A DNA stretch of 64,000 bases from Rhizophagus clarus (taxonomy: Eukaryota > Glomeromycota > Glomeromycetes > Glomerales > Glomeraceae): contig BLAL01000206.1 in assembly GCA_015698045.1 (NCBI GenBank), positions 62,001 to 126,000 of the forward strand, in the 5' to 3' direction. Both the position numbers and the translations under genes were made by a program. Below, in pieces: positions 11,361-24,086 of this stretch; the stretch's first letter is position 1, and the number at the start of each line of letters is the position of its first letter. The notes under the pieces are model-generated. The model ran no database searches. It was not told the origin of the DNA and worked only from the letters and a program-made list of their open reading frames with translations.

Positions 11361-14300
11361 AATCGTAGGTTCGTACTGTAGTAATCACCTATACCTACCT
11401 ATATATTTATATTCACAACGGATGCGCGTATTCGATGTAGAAAAGTATAATTATAACGTGCTATCCCCCAATTCCCCACTAAATGATCTCCGATCATACA
11501 GAAAAGCTTTCCAGAAGTAGTACTTGTCCATAAGTCAACACAGGAACCTAAATTCACTATAAGGAAAATGCCCCTGTTTTTTGACTTCCAATACAAAGAA
11601 ATTTATTTTACAAAAACCTGATGTCACAAACTTCATTTTTTTATTTATTACTCACAGGTATACTTACTATCCTTGTCATTGCTCGCCCCTAGGGATGAGC
11701 TCAAAAAAGAAATCAACGGACACAATCTCGCGTAAGTTTGAAGATCAAAATTTCCACAGATGACTTGATAAAGTAATAGGTACACGATTCAATAACTATT
11801 TTACCGACTCTCACAAACGCGCTTATCATCACATCTTACTGATCCATACATAATCGACCCTACAGCTTAAATTGATGTGAATTATTAAAAAAAAAAAAAA
11901 TTTTAAATACTTACAAGATCTTTAAGATCGTCCGATGGGAATAAATATTCTTTGTTTGTTATAAATTTTTATACTAATTCAAATTTATACCAATGAAAAA
12001 ATATTTTTTTTTAAAAAAAAAACCATTTTTTTTTTTTAAATTCAAAGATGTGTAATTAAATAATACTAAAATACATATATGCATACCATATGTATAGAAC
12101 GAGTAGTTCTAAGATCTAAATACAAATACAAAAAGTTTTTAAAAAAAACATGAAACTTACCGTTATTAGAAACTTAAAAAAGAAAAACAAAAAAAAAGAA
12201 GATCACGTGATATAGTAAAATCGCTATTATTAATGTAATTATGTAAGGGACGAATCGCCAATTCGAGGAGAAATTTAATAATTCCGATTTACGCAAATTA
12301 TTGCTAAAATCGGTTAACACATACCCCTTTTTTTCTGGATCATCATCTCATCATGTGATATGATATGCACTTACAGAGTTTGTCTTCAACTTCACTATGA
12401 AGGAACATAAGGTTCCAACCGTAATTCATATATCCTATAATGTAAGCTTTTAAATAATTCCCTTAGCCAAAAGAATTACTATATACTGTTTTTTTTTTTG
12501 CTCATTAAAGAAGTTTGTATAATAAATATAATAAAGAACACGAAATTACAAAAAATTTTAAAAACGAAGCTGTAAAATTAATCATAGATTGCCGACCATT
12601 TTCTCCTGTTTAAATTTGCAAAGAATATACGATTAATGGTTGTTATCAACAATTTAAGGCTACATTTCATGAAAGACACCATGAAGAAATAATCATGCGA
12701 CTCAGTCAGTTGGCACGTATGTCACATTCTGAATTTCTGTCCATTGTTTCTAAGTCAATTAAATACTTGAAAGTTTCGTAATTCCGAATAATCGGTTAAA
12801 TTATTATTATTCTTACTTGTTTGACATATATAGAATATGAATAATGCTTCATATAATAGAAAGTGGTAATTGTAATCGTATCTTTAATAAAGATCTCGTG
12901 TGAATCTTATACCAATTTGGATACTAATTTTTAAAGTTAGAAACAATTAATTTCCAAATGAAGTTTTCCTTTACCATACGAATAATACAAGGACAGTCCA
13001 TAGTTTTCTCGTATTAACTAACCTATTAACTTTAAAATTTCATCATAAAATGATTTCCTAAATATGGAATACAGGCAATTAATTCCTTACAATTCTTACA
13101 ATATAAAATAGCTGGAAAAATCTCGATGGAGAATTAAAAAAAAAAAAAGAAAAAAAAAAATAAAACCATAAAAAATAACTCCTTTTCCTAAAAAAAAAAA
13201 AAAAAAAAATAATGATGCTAAACTTCCATTTTCCCTAAAAAATCAAAAATCCATTTCCACTCCCCCTCCCACATTTTAAAATTAAAGTAGAATATTTTCA
13301 TTCTATAATACTATCATTCTAAATGAAAATCTTCGTTCTAATAAATTTTCAAAACACGGATGGAGTTGGATGCTGCAAATATCTCGTTCTTGATGACGCG
13401 GTCTAATAGTGGCGACTCCTATACCTCACGATTCCGAAAGTTTCAGTTACCCCCTAAAGAAAGAAGTAATCGGTTTTAGCTTGTAATACAACGGTTTAAT
13501 CATAATTTTAATTTTAATATTTTCATGGTTCTCCTTAAAAGCAACAACTTTGATTCTTTTTTTTAAATTTTGAAACTTAATTAATGTTGTGTGTGGTATT
13601 TTATTAGTACGAAAATTTTTATTTAGAATTATAGTGATTATATAGCGAGGATGTTTACTTTCAATTTTACTTAATTAGTATAACTCTTATTTTACTTATT
13701 ATTATTATAGTTATTATTTATTATATGATCGAAATTTTTAATTTTTTAATTTGACTATTAGAAATTACATATTTCAAATAAATAAAAGTTTTTTGTGCCA
13801 TTATGATTTCGCTACTGCAACTAGTCTTTCCCATATATAACTTAATTCATGAAATGTTACCAAATATTGTCATAACGAAATAATAGAATATTCTTTTTTA
13901 TTTATTTTATTTATTAACCAATTAACATAATTTTTTTTTATCACAAAGTTTGGTATCATATAGACGTTAATACTTTGTAAAATACTTGTACAGTACAAAC
14001 ACGAATTATGATATCTTACGCGTCATGATTCGTTTACTTGAATAGTTTGTAAAAGTGCAATGAGAAGTCTAGTATTTCGTAATACAAAATACGTGGATAT
14101 CAAAAAGAAATAAAAAATGATTTTTAATATATTATCTTTTTAGTTATGAACTTTGTAAGTTTCACAGTCACGTTTTAAATCTCGATTTTTTTATTAATAT
14201 TATTTTTTACGTTTAGTGATTTATTGAGTTTTTTAAAACATCTTTTGAGTAAAAGTGAAAGTTTTACAGGAATCAATTTTTTACTTCTTTTTTATGTGTT

Positions 14301-15120
14301 TCTTCTAGCATTTTCATTTCATTCAATAGCTATCTTAATACTTTCAGTTAATCGATCATTTCTATCAAAATTTGTAATTTTTTTTACCGGAACACAAATT
14401 CCAACTCTTTGTATTACAATATATATTAAGTTAAAGAATAAAAGTAAACGACTAGATTCTTAGTCAACCCTTTTTTAGTCGTAAATCAATAAACTGATTG
14501 GGAGTAATCAGTCCATTTTTTTAGAGGAACAAAGAACGACGCGTTCGTACTACCGGTGACTCTTGAATTGATCTGAGTTGACCCTGAGTCAGTCTATTTC
14601 TAGAAATAGAATGTTTACGGGTGAACCAATGAAACAAACATTCCAAAATGGGACAATGGACATAAGAAAATTCTTTGATTAAAAAGAACTGATGAGATAA
14701 AGTAACCATTTATTATATAAAATTTTTATTACATCCATCAAATTAAAACTTAATTTTTAGCTATTTTTGAAAATAAATTATCAAAAAGTTTGAATAAGAA
14801 AATGTTATACTATAAAATAAGTTAAAAAATCAATGATTAAATTCTAATTATTTTAAAATTTTAATTATATAGTATCTGACTTTATTTTAGTATTACTTAA
14901 AATCCTATAATACAATGGATAGTATTTATATTATATTATTATTATATAATAGTATATTACTACTAAAATTCTTTATCTGATTAATATTACAAATCAAGAA
15001 ATAATATATAACAAATAAAAAAATAGCAAAAAAATTATTTTTAAAATATATAATAAGAAAATTTGTTTTTTACATACCATATGTATTATGCACCTCCCTA
15101 ATGATTGGCTATAACATCAG
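11361..15120. other. AT-rich intergenic region, no supported gene
   Basis: Upstream DNA of the TOP2-like pseudogene followed by long A/T runs (for example 13140-13210). Several short frames exist. The only one with any character is 14224-14463 (+), which would give about two hydrophobic segments, but it lacks an ATG start and a recognisable family. I do not call a gene here. Confidence 0.5.
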
Positions 15121-15124
15121 AAGT

Positions 15125-15156
15125 TTAGGATTAGATTAGGGTTAGGTTAGGGTTAG
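15125..15156. repeat. Degenerate interstitial telomere-like repeat
   Basis: About five TTAGGG-type units occur in a row (TTAGGA, TTAGA, TTAGGG, TTAGG, TTAGGG, TTAG). TTAGGG is the usual fungal telomere repeat. The tract is short and lies 115 bp before a MITE, far from any contig end in this window. Confidence 0.7.
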
Positions 15157-15270
15157 TTTGCTATAGTAGGAAATTTGTCACATATATTACATTTTCCTGT
15201 TCATTATTTTTACCATTTAATCTATAAACTTTAAAAATTTTAATACTAAAAAAACTATTTGTCACCATTA

Positions 15271-15430
15271 TATGGGGTCTTTGCAATAGAAAGGTACGAA
15301 ACTCAAAAAAAAATAAAAATTTAATTAATATTAAATTTACACTTATTTTAGTATAAAAAACATAATTAGCATATAAAATAAATTTAAAATTTTTTTTGAG
15401 TTTCGTACCTTTTTATTGCAAAGACCCCAT
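15271..15430. mobile_element. Palindromic MITE, copy 1
   Basis: A 160-bp element with near-perfect terminal inverted repeats of about 40 bp. The left end begins TATGGGGTCTTTGCAATAG; the right end is its complement, ending CTATTGCAAAGACCCCATA apart from one extra T. The core is AT-rich and the flanks are TA-rich, which fits a TA target duplication. Two more copies lie at 20573 and 45398. It contains no coding capacity. Confidence 0.85.
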
Positions 15431-17515
15431 ATATTATTCCATGCATTTTAAGCAGGTGTGTAAAAAAAAAAATCCATATAATAAAATTGAAACTAAATAG
15501 AAAAAGTATAATATTAATGATAATTTTATTATAAAGTTATAATAAATTTATTATATTTAATATTTATATAAAATAGAATTTTACTTACTTTTAATAAAAA
15601 TTACTATAAAATTTTTAAGATTTATATTTAAATTTATTTTATTTTAACTTTTTTTTTTATTAATTAATTTTACCAGCAACCCTTCAGTTACTTTTTAATC
15701 ATTTTTTATATACTGTAATAATATTTTATTATAAAAATTTAATTTTATAAAACTGATTTAAATATTATTAAATTATTTTTTTTAATAACAATTTAACTAT
15801 AATCATTATTACTATAAATCTCATAACCTATATATATTATTTTATAAGTAATTAAATTTTTCTATAATTACTAAATTTCAGTTATAAGTAATAATCTATC
15901 ATAATGATTTTAATTAATTCAAATATTATAATTTTAATTAAAATTACCAAAACCTAAATATTATATATAAAATTTATAATATTTTTTTTAAATTTAAGTA
16001 TTTTTTTCTTCCTTATTAAAAATTAATACAATTTATTTAATTAAATTATTATAAAATTTAACTAAATTTACTAAAATTCAAGTTGTAATTTTATTAAAAA
16101 AAAATTTAAAATTATAATCTAATAAATAAATGCTGATTAAAACCAAGTTTATTTTACAAATATTAGTATTTAATATATATATTATTGCTATTTTCAAATT
16201 ACTATAATTGGTAATTAATTTTATAAGAAATAAAAATTAATTTTAAAAAAATAAAAATAAATTACATTTATATAATGCTAAGCTATTATTATATTATTAA
16301 TTATTTTTTTATTATTCATTTTTTAATTTTTATTATTATAATTTATAAACTAATTTTTAAGATTTAATTCTAATTTCTAAAGATTTTTAAAAATCATATT
16401 AACTTCTATTAAATAAAAGTAATAAATTTTATTTATATTATTATTTTAATTATTTCTTTCATTTTTAACTATTTTTTTGTTCATTACCTAATTTTTTTTA
16501 AATCTTTTATTTTTAGACAAAGGACTTAAAAAAGTTAGTATTTCTTATATTAATATTTAGAATTTTAAATACTATTTAAATAGAAGTATTCTTAAAGTTT
16601 TAAAAATACTAAAAAAAAAAAAATTAGAAATATAGTAGTTAATAAATAAAGAAATATTTAAAAAATTTTTACATAAATAAAAAGAAAGCAGATATTTTTT
16701 TTTTAAAAATAGTTTCAAAATTAACTTTATTGCATTTTTTAAATATAAACAATAGTATTTTATATTTTTATTATTTCTATTATTTTTAGTTGTTTTTGTT
16801 ATTTTTGTTATTTTTGATATTTAATTTTAATTAACCAATAAATTATCTGATTACAATAATTTAAATAATAATAATTTAAATAAATATTAAATATACATTA
16901 TAAATAATTATAAAATTAAAACTGAAATATATTTTATTTACTATTTTAATATCTAGTAATCATAAAAAGATAAATTAAACTTAAATTTCTTTAATACAAT
17001 AATTTAAATAGTAGTAATTATAACCTTTAAGTATAATACTAAATGTTAAATAATTTAAAAAGTCAGATTTTTTTTATTGATATTTTACTAAATATCTTAA
17101 TATTTATCAATTATCATTATACTTAAAAACTTGTAATTATTATTATTTGATTCATCATTTTAAAAGAATTTAAATAAGTTTTAATTTAATATTTTATAAT
17201 TACTGGATATTAAAATAGTAAATAAAGTTTAATTTATTGATTTATAATATATTTAGTCATATATTTTATTAGAAAATTAATCAGTTTATTACTTTATAAT
17301 ATTATAATTAGTTGTATAATATTATATCATTTAAATATACAGTATTTACAAAAGATATCAAATTTGCTTAAAAATATATGATAACTTTATAAACAACAAT
17401 ATAATTTATAAAAATTTAAAATTATAATATAATATTAAATTTGGCTTAATTTGCTAAAATGACTTAAAATATAAATTTAAACCAAATTTAATTAAATTTA
17501 TTAAAATTTAAGAGT
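15431..17515. other. AT-rich intergenic sequence, no gene seen
   Basis: Over 2 kb of almost pure A/T with scattered short A and T runs. No frame, repeat array or inverted repeat of note was seen. Confidence 0.6.
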
Positions 17516-17519
17516 TTTG

Positions 17520-18540
17520 CTAACTTGCTCTCCAGTTAAATCACCTGGGTTAAATCACCCCCATGAAAATTTTATAATATTTTATATTAATTTTTATTGG
17601 TAAAAAAAAAAAAAACAAAATAAAATTTATTTATAAGTTAAAGCTGAATAGAATTATACATTTGTATATTAAAAAATTATTTATTTTATTTAATTATTAT
17701 AGGATAGAAAAAAAATAAATTGAAACAAATACAAAATAAAATAATTGAAAAAGAAATCATATATCAAATTGAAATGAAACTAATGGTAGAAATATAAGTT
17801 AAACCAAAACCAAAAAAAATTGAAATAAACCTAAGCCTAAAAATAAAAAAAATCAAATAATATCACAAAGTATAAAAAAAAAGATTAAGAAAATCTAACC
17901 AAAATAAATCCAACCAAAAAGAAAATAGAATCCAACCATAATTCAGGAAGAAATTTAAAGAGAAACTGACTGAAATACAAGAATTCCAAGTAAATACAAC
18001 TCCAAGAAAAAATATAAGAGAAAAACTTCAGATAAAATTTAAGAAAACGTAAAAAATAAATCAAAAACAAAAAAAAAATGCAAGAAAATCCCATCAAAAA
18101 GAAACCAAAAAGCTTAAAAAGAAATACAAGCATAAATTTAAAAAGAAGCCCAGAAAACCAAGAAGAAATCCAAGAAGAACTCCAGAAAAAAAATCTGACC
18201 AAAGGAAAGAAGAAGAATTGATTGGTTGTTGTAAAAAAAATAGATTTTTAAATTCTGAAAAATCTGAAACTTATTATTTATTAAAGCATCAAAAAACCTA
18301 TAAAAAAAAAGAAGAAAATAATTAATCAGCAAGAAATAAAAAAACAATAAATAAATCCAAGAACATACTATGTTAAAAGCTAAAGTTTGAAACATTAAAG
18401 TAAAAGAAGAGTAGAAGAAAAAGTAGAAGACTGAAAATGCTATGATAAATAAATAAATAATTTGTAAAATATTATGTAAATTTTTTCAAATAAAAATTAC
18501 TAAGTTAAATCATCCTGGTTAAATCATTCCAGGTTAAAAT
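17520..18540. repeat. A-rich strand-asymmetric block flanked by direct repeats
   Basis: From about 17690 to 18430 the plus strand is made mainly of A with interspersed G and C and very little T (repeated AAGAAATCCAAGAA-like words). The block is bounded by similar 40-bp motifs in direct orientation, GTTAAATCACCTGGGTTAAA near 17535 and GTTAAATCATCCTGGTTAAA near 18502. The minus-strand frames rich in Phe (17885-18395) are by-products of the composition. The block may be a degraded short element. Confidence 0.4.
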
Positions 18541-19245
18541 TAGTCTTATACAAAATTTAAATATGAGTTATATTAAAAATATTTAGAATTTTACTTATAT
18601 ATTTAAAATTAATACTTATATATGTGATTTAAAGCTGAATTCTATAAAAAAGAATAAAATATTAATTGATGATCTACTTTTAAATTAGAGTACTTACTAA
18701 TTAAATTTTAAAATAATCATTATATAATAATTTTTAAATATATAGTAATTATTTAATATTAATTATACAAAAATAATATGTAATCTGAAATTTTTTTTAA
18801 CAAATAATAAATTAAATCTAAAAATTTAAGTTTATTTATTAACAAACCATTTTTTTTCTTTTTAAAAAGTTTACTGTAGAAAAAATAAAAATTTCAGTTC
18901 TTAATTCAAAATTATATAGTAAAAAAATTTTATATAAATATTTTAAAATTTTTTTTTAAATAAATATATATTTTTTTAAATAAAAATATATATATATATA
19001 TTTTAATATTATTGTTATAAAAGTTTTTATTATATAAGAAATTTAAATATTATTTTTCTGAAAAAATTAGAAATTGAAACAAAATTTGATTTTATATATA
19101 AAAAAACAAGTATAATATTCTTTAAAAAAAAAAAGTTTAAATTTTAAAGTAAAGTAAATTTTTAAATTTACTCAAAAAACTACTTATAAAATAAGCAAAA
19201 AAAAAAACTATTAATTTTTTTAAAGTAAAAAGTAAAAAAAAAAAG
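18541..19245. other. AT-rich intergenic sequence, no gene seen
   Basis: A/T-rich DNA with simple TA and A runs; nothing coding is visible. Confidence 0.6.
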
Positions 19246-19246
19246 G

Positions 19247-19640
19247 TATTAATATTATTTTTATAATAAAAAAAAATACTAAATTCCTTTTTCTAATTTA
19301 TCATTTTAAAGTTTTAGATCATTCAAAAGCTATTTTTTTAAAAAAAATGAAAAAAAAAACTTTAGTAATACTTCTATAATAAAAAATATCAAATTTTTTT
19401 TCCAACTTATTATTTTTAAAATTTTAAATCATCTAAGAACTATTTCTTAAAAAAAAGTAAAAAAAAAAAATTAGTAATGTTTTTATAATAAAAAATTTAA
19501 TAAATTTCATTTTTTTAATTTGTTATTTTAAAATTTTAGATCATTTAGTTATTTTTTTTAAAAAAAAAAAAAAAGAAAAATTAGTAATGCTCTTATAATA
19601 AAAAAATATAAAACCTTTTTCTATACTTAATCTTTTAAAG
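19247..19640. repeat. Minisatellite, about 110-bp unit, 3-4 copies
   Basis: The word TTAGTAAT followed by an AT-rich TTATAATAAAAA stretch recurs at 19362, 19471 and 19581 (spacing 109 and 110), with a weaker first copy near 19247. Each unit also carries a TTTTAGATCATTTA-like word and a T-run/A-run hairpin. Confidence 0.7.
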
Positions 19641-20570
19641 TTTTAGGCTAAAAAGAAAAAATTTTAAAAAAAATTTAAATGATTTAGTTTAAAAACTAAT
19701 ATAATTAATTATAATAGATAATTAAAAGTATATAGATACTTTGTTTTACCAAATTATACAAAAAATTATATATTAATATGATATAAAAAATTTATAATCT
19801 AATATTTATAATCATAATAAATAAATTTTTATGCTCTATATTTTTCAGAATTTTTTAGAAATATGAAATTATCTATAGCATAAATTATTTTAATTTTATT
19901 ATGTGATTCATAAAATTTAAAAATGATATAACTTAATCAATATTATTTTAATTAATATGATTTTACTACCATTCAAATAATCTCAATGAGCAGATCTAAT
20001 AAATCTAAAATTATAAAAATCCAATCACTAAATACTAAAATATTCTTAATAAATCTTAAATTTATATGAATTTTATAAATTCTATAAACTTATATAAAAT
20101 TTTTACTTGTTAACCTTACATTGAGCTAATAGACTATGCAAAATTTTATTATTTACATTATGTTTGCATGTTATATTAAATTACTTGATAAAAATACTTG
20201 AAAGGTATATTAATAAAAATGCATAAAAATATATTTCTTTAGTATATTTTAAATGTTAATCAATTATATATCTCATAGAATTAAGACACTTACTGTAACA
20301 AATAAAAATGAAATTTATTAATAAATTTTTATTTAGATTAATAAATAATGATATAATGAATATATTTAACTTAATTTTTTATTTTAATTGTATTATTATG
20401 TATATAAATTTTTCATTTTGAAAAGTGTCTGTATATTTTTGATCGCCTACTGTTAAAAAACCGATAAAAAATAAATATTTTTTTTTTAAATTATTTAGTT
20501 AAAAACTAATAAAAATTTTTTTAATGTAAAAGAAAGCACTTATTTTTATTCAGAAAAGTATTAAAAAACA
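19641..20570. other. AT-rich intergenic sequence, no gene seen
   Basis: No supported feature. Composition is uniformly A/T-rich. Confidence 0.55.
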
Positions 20571-20572
20571 AT

Positions 20573-20692
20573 ATAGGGTTTTTGCAATAGAAAAGTACAA
20601 AATTCAAAAAAATTTTTAAATTTATTTTATATGCTAATTATGTTTTTTATACTAAAATAAGTGTAAATTTAATATTAATTAAATCCTATATA
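20573..20692. mobile_element. Palindromic MITE, copy 3, internally deleted
   Basis: Same family as 15271-15430, in reverse orientation. The left end ATATAGGGTTTTTGCAATAG and the characteristic core (GTGTAAATTTAATATTAATT) are present. The right inverted arm of about 35 bp is missing, yet the copy still ends in a TCCTATATA remnant of the terminus. Confidence 0.7.
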
Positions 20693-20711
20693 TTCTTCTT
20701 TTAATATGCAT

Positions 20712-22754
20712 CAGTAAATTTTTTAGGGCGCGGATCCTTAGGGATTCTGTAAATTGCTGTAGAATCCTTAGAGATCTGGAATTTTATGGATTCCTTAAAA
20801 ATCCCTTAACAAATCTTAAGGATCTTTTAGGATTTTATAGATTATAGAATTTTTAAGATTTCCTAATAAAAAAAACTTTAAGGATTCTATACTTAAAAAT
20901 CAATTTTATATTCACGTAAAATAATCTACAAATTTGTATTACAACTGATCAATTTAATGTCATATGACTTGTCAATTTGAATAGTAAAAATTGGTCTTTT
21001 TTTTAAAATAACTTTACAATATCTTTTTCTTTTTACCTTCACACGTAATTTTCCTTCCCCTTTCTTTTTACATATTTTTTCCTATATATATTTCTCCTTC
21101 TCTTTTTACGCTTTTTTTTACCATTTTTTTTACTTTTTTTTAGGTGATTCTCAAGCTCTTCGAACGTGGCATTTTGGTATTTTTTTCATTTTCTTTATTT
21201 ATTTTAATGAACATTACTAATTCATTTTTTTTTAGGATTTTTTCAATTCTTTAGATATGAAACATGGTGAGTAAAAAAAGCTAAAAAAAAATTTATTATT
21301 TTAGCGAACATTACTATAAATTGTTTGTTTTCTTTTTTAGATATTTGTTTGAGTTTTAACGCGAAATTAAGTAAAAACTTTTTTTAATTTTTTTTTTATT
21401 TTAACAATTATTAATTGGTTTATTTTTTTATTTTTCTTAGATTTTTTTCCAACATGAATATTTGATAAGTAAAAAAAAAAAGATTTTTTTATTTTTTTTT
21501 TATTTTAATGAACATTAATAAAAGATCATTTTATTTCTTTTTATAGGTAATATCTTAATCTCTCTAGATGTGGGAATTTGACAGTACTAAAAAAAATTTT
21601 CTCTTTTCTTAACAAACATTTCTAATTATACATTTTTCCTCTCTTCTAGATGTTTTTTCAAGACTTAGGGCATGGGAATCTAGTAATTAAAAAAATATAT
21701 ATATATAATTATTATTATTTAATGAACATCATTAACTTATTTTTTTTCTTTTTTTTTCTTTTTTAGCAGTTTTCTTGAGTCTTCCTAGATATGTTTATAT
21801 AAAATACTGGTAGGTAATAAAATGAATGATATATTTTTTTCATATTAACAAACTTTACTAATGAAATTTTCATTTTTTATTTTATTTTTTTTATTAAAAT
21901 AATATCATCGAAATAATTGCTAATGACTATAATATTCCATCAGCAACTGTGATTTCAGCATGGATCATATGATTTATCAATCTGATTTACTGATTGATAA
22001 TCTTTTTTTTAAAGTTTTTTTAGGTTTCTTCAAGATAAAACTCGTAAAGATTATGATGATAGAGTGAAATTATGTTAGATACTGGTAGGTAAAAATAAAA
22101 CCTTTTAATTTTTTTTTAATTTGATGAACACTACTAACTTCAATTTTTTTTCTTTTTTTTAGCAGTTTTTGGACCATGAGAAATTAATCTTCAAATATCA
22201 AACTTTAACGATTAAAATTTTATTGCGCCATTTGTTTTATTCTTTTAATCATGTGACATGTAATGGAAAGTTTTAGACACAGCAGAGGAACTGATAAAGG
22301 GCTTGAACAGTTTAAATTTTGTGCATATGATAATTTTGTTATTGATATTTAGTTATGTGAGGTTATAATTACTTCAATAGTTTCTGCTTTAGTGGCTAAA
22401 CAAGTTTTTTTTATTACTTATAATCATTTTACTATACATCTAGTTATAAACTTATATTTTTATTGAATAGCATTTTACGTAATAAAATAAATATAAATAA
22501 ATATATAAGTAATGATAGTAATGATTAAATTAATAATAAATTAAATAAATAAATAAATAAAATTAATATAGTAGATAAAATGAATTTTAAAAAAATATCC
22601 TTAAGGATTCCTTAATGATAAACTTCAGATCCTTAAGGTTTTCTAAAATTATTTTTATCATGAAATCTGCATGGGTGGGAAGATTTCTTAGGGATCTTCA
22701 TTAATTATGAAATTTTGGGAATCTCTAAGGATCTGAACCCTAAAAAATTTACTG
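20712..22754. mobile_element. 2.04-kb TIR element carrying a modular exon-intron-like array
   Basis: Terminal inverted repeats are CAGTAAATTTTTTAGGGCG on the left and the complement of CAGTAAATTTTTTAGGGTT on the right, each next to AT, consistent with a 2-bp target duplication. The TIR shares the pattern CAGKAAATTTTWTAGGG with the 9.74-kb Plavaka element at 26770, so it may be a non-autonomous relative. Subterminal copies of AAGGATTCCTTAAGGATC-like words sit inside both ends, analogous to transposase-binding arrays. There is no transposase ORF. The interior holds repeated modules (listed separately). Confidence 0.7.
21130..22200 (+). repeat. Tandem array of exon-intron-like modules, about 92-140 bp each
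   Basis: Nine modules have the same order: an ACATTACTAAY-like branch-point word, a T-rich tract, a TAG/CAG acceptor, a 30-60-nt exon-like core with the loose consensus TTTTTTCAAGTCTTTAGATATG, then a GTAAGTAAAA or GTAGGTAA donor-like word. Cores start at 21144, 21236, 21341, 21441, 21547, 21650, 21767, 22024 and 22163. A related module outside the element begins at 24387. The cores share no conserved reading frame that I can see. It may be a gene fragment whose exon and intron were duplicated together; function unknown. Confidence 0.55.
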
Positions 22755-22757
22755 ATG

Positions 22758-23200
22758 ATAACAAACCTTATATTTCAGCTGATCAAAGTTTTATTATAAA
22801 AAAAATTATTAATATTATAATAAATTATTTAGTATAGTATAACAAACTTTTTAGTATAGATATATTGGATATGTAGATTATATGATTTGTCAACCTACAT
22901 TAACTAATATACTAATCTAAATACTCTTTTATAAAAAAATTTTATTCTTTTGTAGAAAACAAATCTTTCAGCTAGAATCCTAAATAATATATATATAGGT
23001 CAAATAAAATTTTAAAATTTACTATAATCAATAAGCAAATTATTTTAAGTTTTACTAAACAAACACTTATTATAACCTTTGAATTTTTTATTCTACTAAG
23101 CAATTTGTTTTATGATATATATATAAAATCCTAAATAATATATACATAAAACATTAAAATAATTTATAAATGATCATTGAGAGTAAACTCTTATTCATAC
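22758..23200. other. AT-rich intergenic sequence, no gene seen
   Basis: No frame or repeat of note between the TIR element and the LINE relic. Confidence 0.55.
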
Positions 23201-23204
23201 TTTT

Positions 23205-23400
23205 CAGTCTATTTTTTCTGAGAAAAAACATTTTTATTTTTTTCCTGTAGGTTAACTATTAGAAAGGTCAATAGTCCTTACACTTCCTCTCCTTTATTTA
23301 AAAATATATTTTTATAAGTATTGGTGTTAATTTTGATCATGTACTTTGGGTATAATAAGTATTTTTTAAGTTTCTTTACAGAAACCTTGAAAATATGAGC
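23205..23400 (+). mobile_element. Relic of a LINE 5' region
   Basis: This segment matches, with divergence, the 5' region of the short LINE at 52805-52980. A T-run is followed by TAGGTTAACTATTAG (TAGGTTGACTGTTAG in the other), then GTCCYTACACYTCC, a run of AAAATA words and TACTTTGGGT. No ORF remains. A promoter or 5' UTR of the LINE family is the likely origin. Confidence 0.6.
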
Positions 23401-23439
23401 GATGTTGAATTGATACGGGTACGATATAAATTTCATGTC

Positions 23440-23800
23440 ATAATGGTATCAATTTCTGTGATGATATTGTTATAATGTTGATTTGATATCGTTACTTCAT
23501 CACCATAATTTATCGCAAAAATATCGTGACGATATCTATTCAAAAGAATATCAAATCAGCACAGCCTTGATATCATTACGATGTTGGTAATTTCAAAAAA
23601 AAGGATGATATATTTGCGATATTGATTTGATATCGTCACTTCATCCCACAATTTATCGCCGAGATATCGTGACAACATTTATTTAAAAAAATATCTGATC
23701 GGTATAGTCTTGATATCGTTACGATATTAGTAATTTCAGGGATAAAAAAAGATGTATTTACGATATTGATTTGATATCATCACTTCATTGCCGCAACTCA
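23440..23800. repeat. 144-bp satellite rich in GATATC, about 2.3 copies
   Basis: The word ATTTGATATCGTCACTTCAT recurs with small changes at 23481, 23625 and 23769, exactly 144 bp apart. Each unit contains several GATATC and TATCGTGACGATA-like palindromes, so the DNA is unusually rich in short self-complementary words. Confidence 0.8.
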
Positions 23801-23942
23801 TTTGTAGTATCGCAACTCATCTGCAATACCGCAAATATTAAACTTTTTTTTTTACAACTTTTATATGTATAACGTGCTGTCATATTATTAAAATAAAATT
23901 CTGATATTTTTATATGATTAAGCAAGATTACATAAAAATATA

Positions 23943-24086
23943 CTATGGGACTTTGACTACTTCCGTATGTCGCCGCCACAGAGGTTGTTGAGATTGCGGT
24001 TGCAAAGGCTTCCAAATTTTAATAAGAGAATTCTTTTTACGAATTTCTTGTTCTTGTATAGGTTTATTACGATATTGAGAAGACAT
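23943..24086 (-). pseudogene. Internally deleted paralogue of the Q/P-rich gene
   Basis: The minus-strand ATG at 24086 starts MSSQ, followed by an IRKKNSLIKIWKP-like segment that closely parallels the N-terminus at 37084 (MSSQ ... IRKKGSLIKYWQP). After a short PQSQQP stretch the sequence jumps to AGTCAAAGTCCCATA, a 15-nt word also present in the third quarter of the full gene (26466-26482), and then stops. The Q-rich middle has therefore been deleted. The upstream DNA (24190-24240) also resembles the region upstream of 37084, so the promoter was copied too. It lies 1.4 kb beyond the end of the full-length gene on the same strand. Confidence 0.65.

Noticed and set aside
14224..14709. Short frames with hydrophobic segments
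   Set aside because: No ATG start for the plus-strand frame, no splice partners and no family pattern.
17885..18395. Phe-rich minus-strand ORFs resembling membrane proteins
   Set aside because: The composition is the complement of an A-rich asymmetric block; there is no ATG context, splice sites or conserved pattern.
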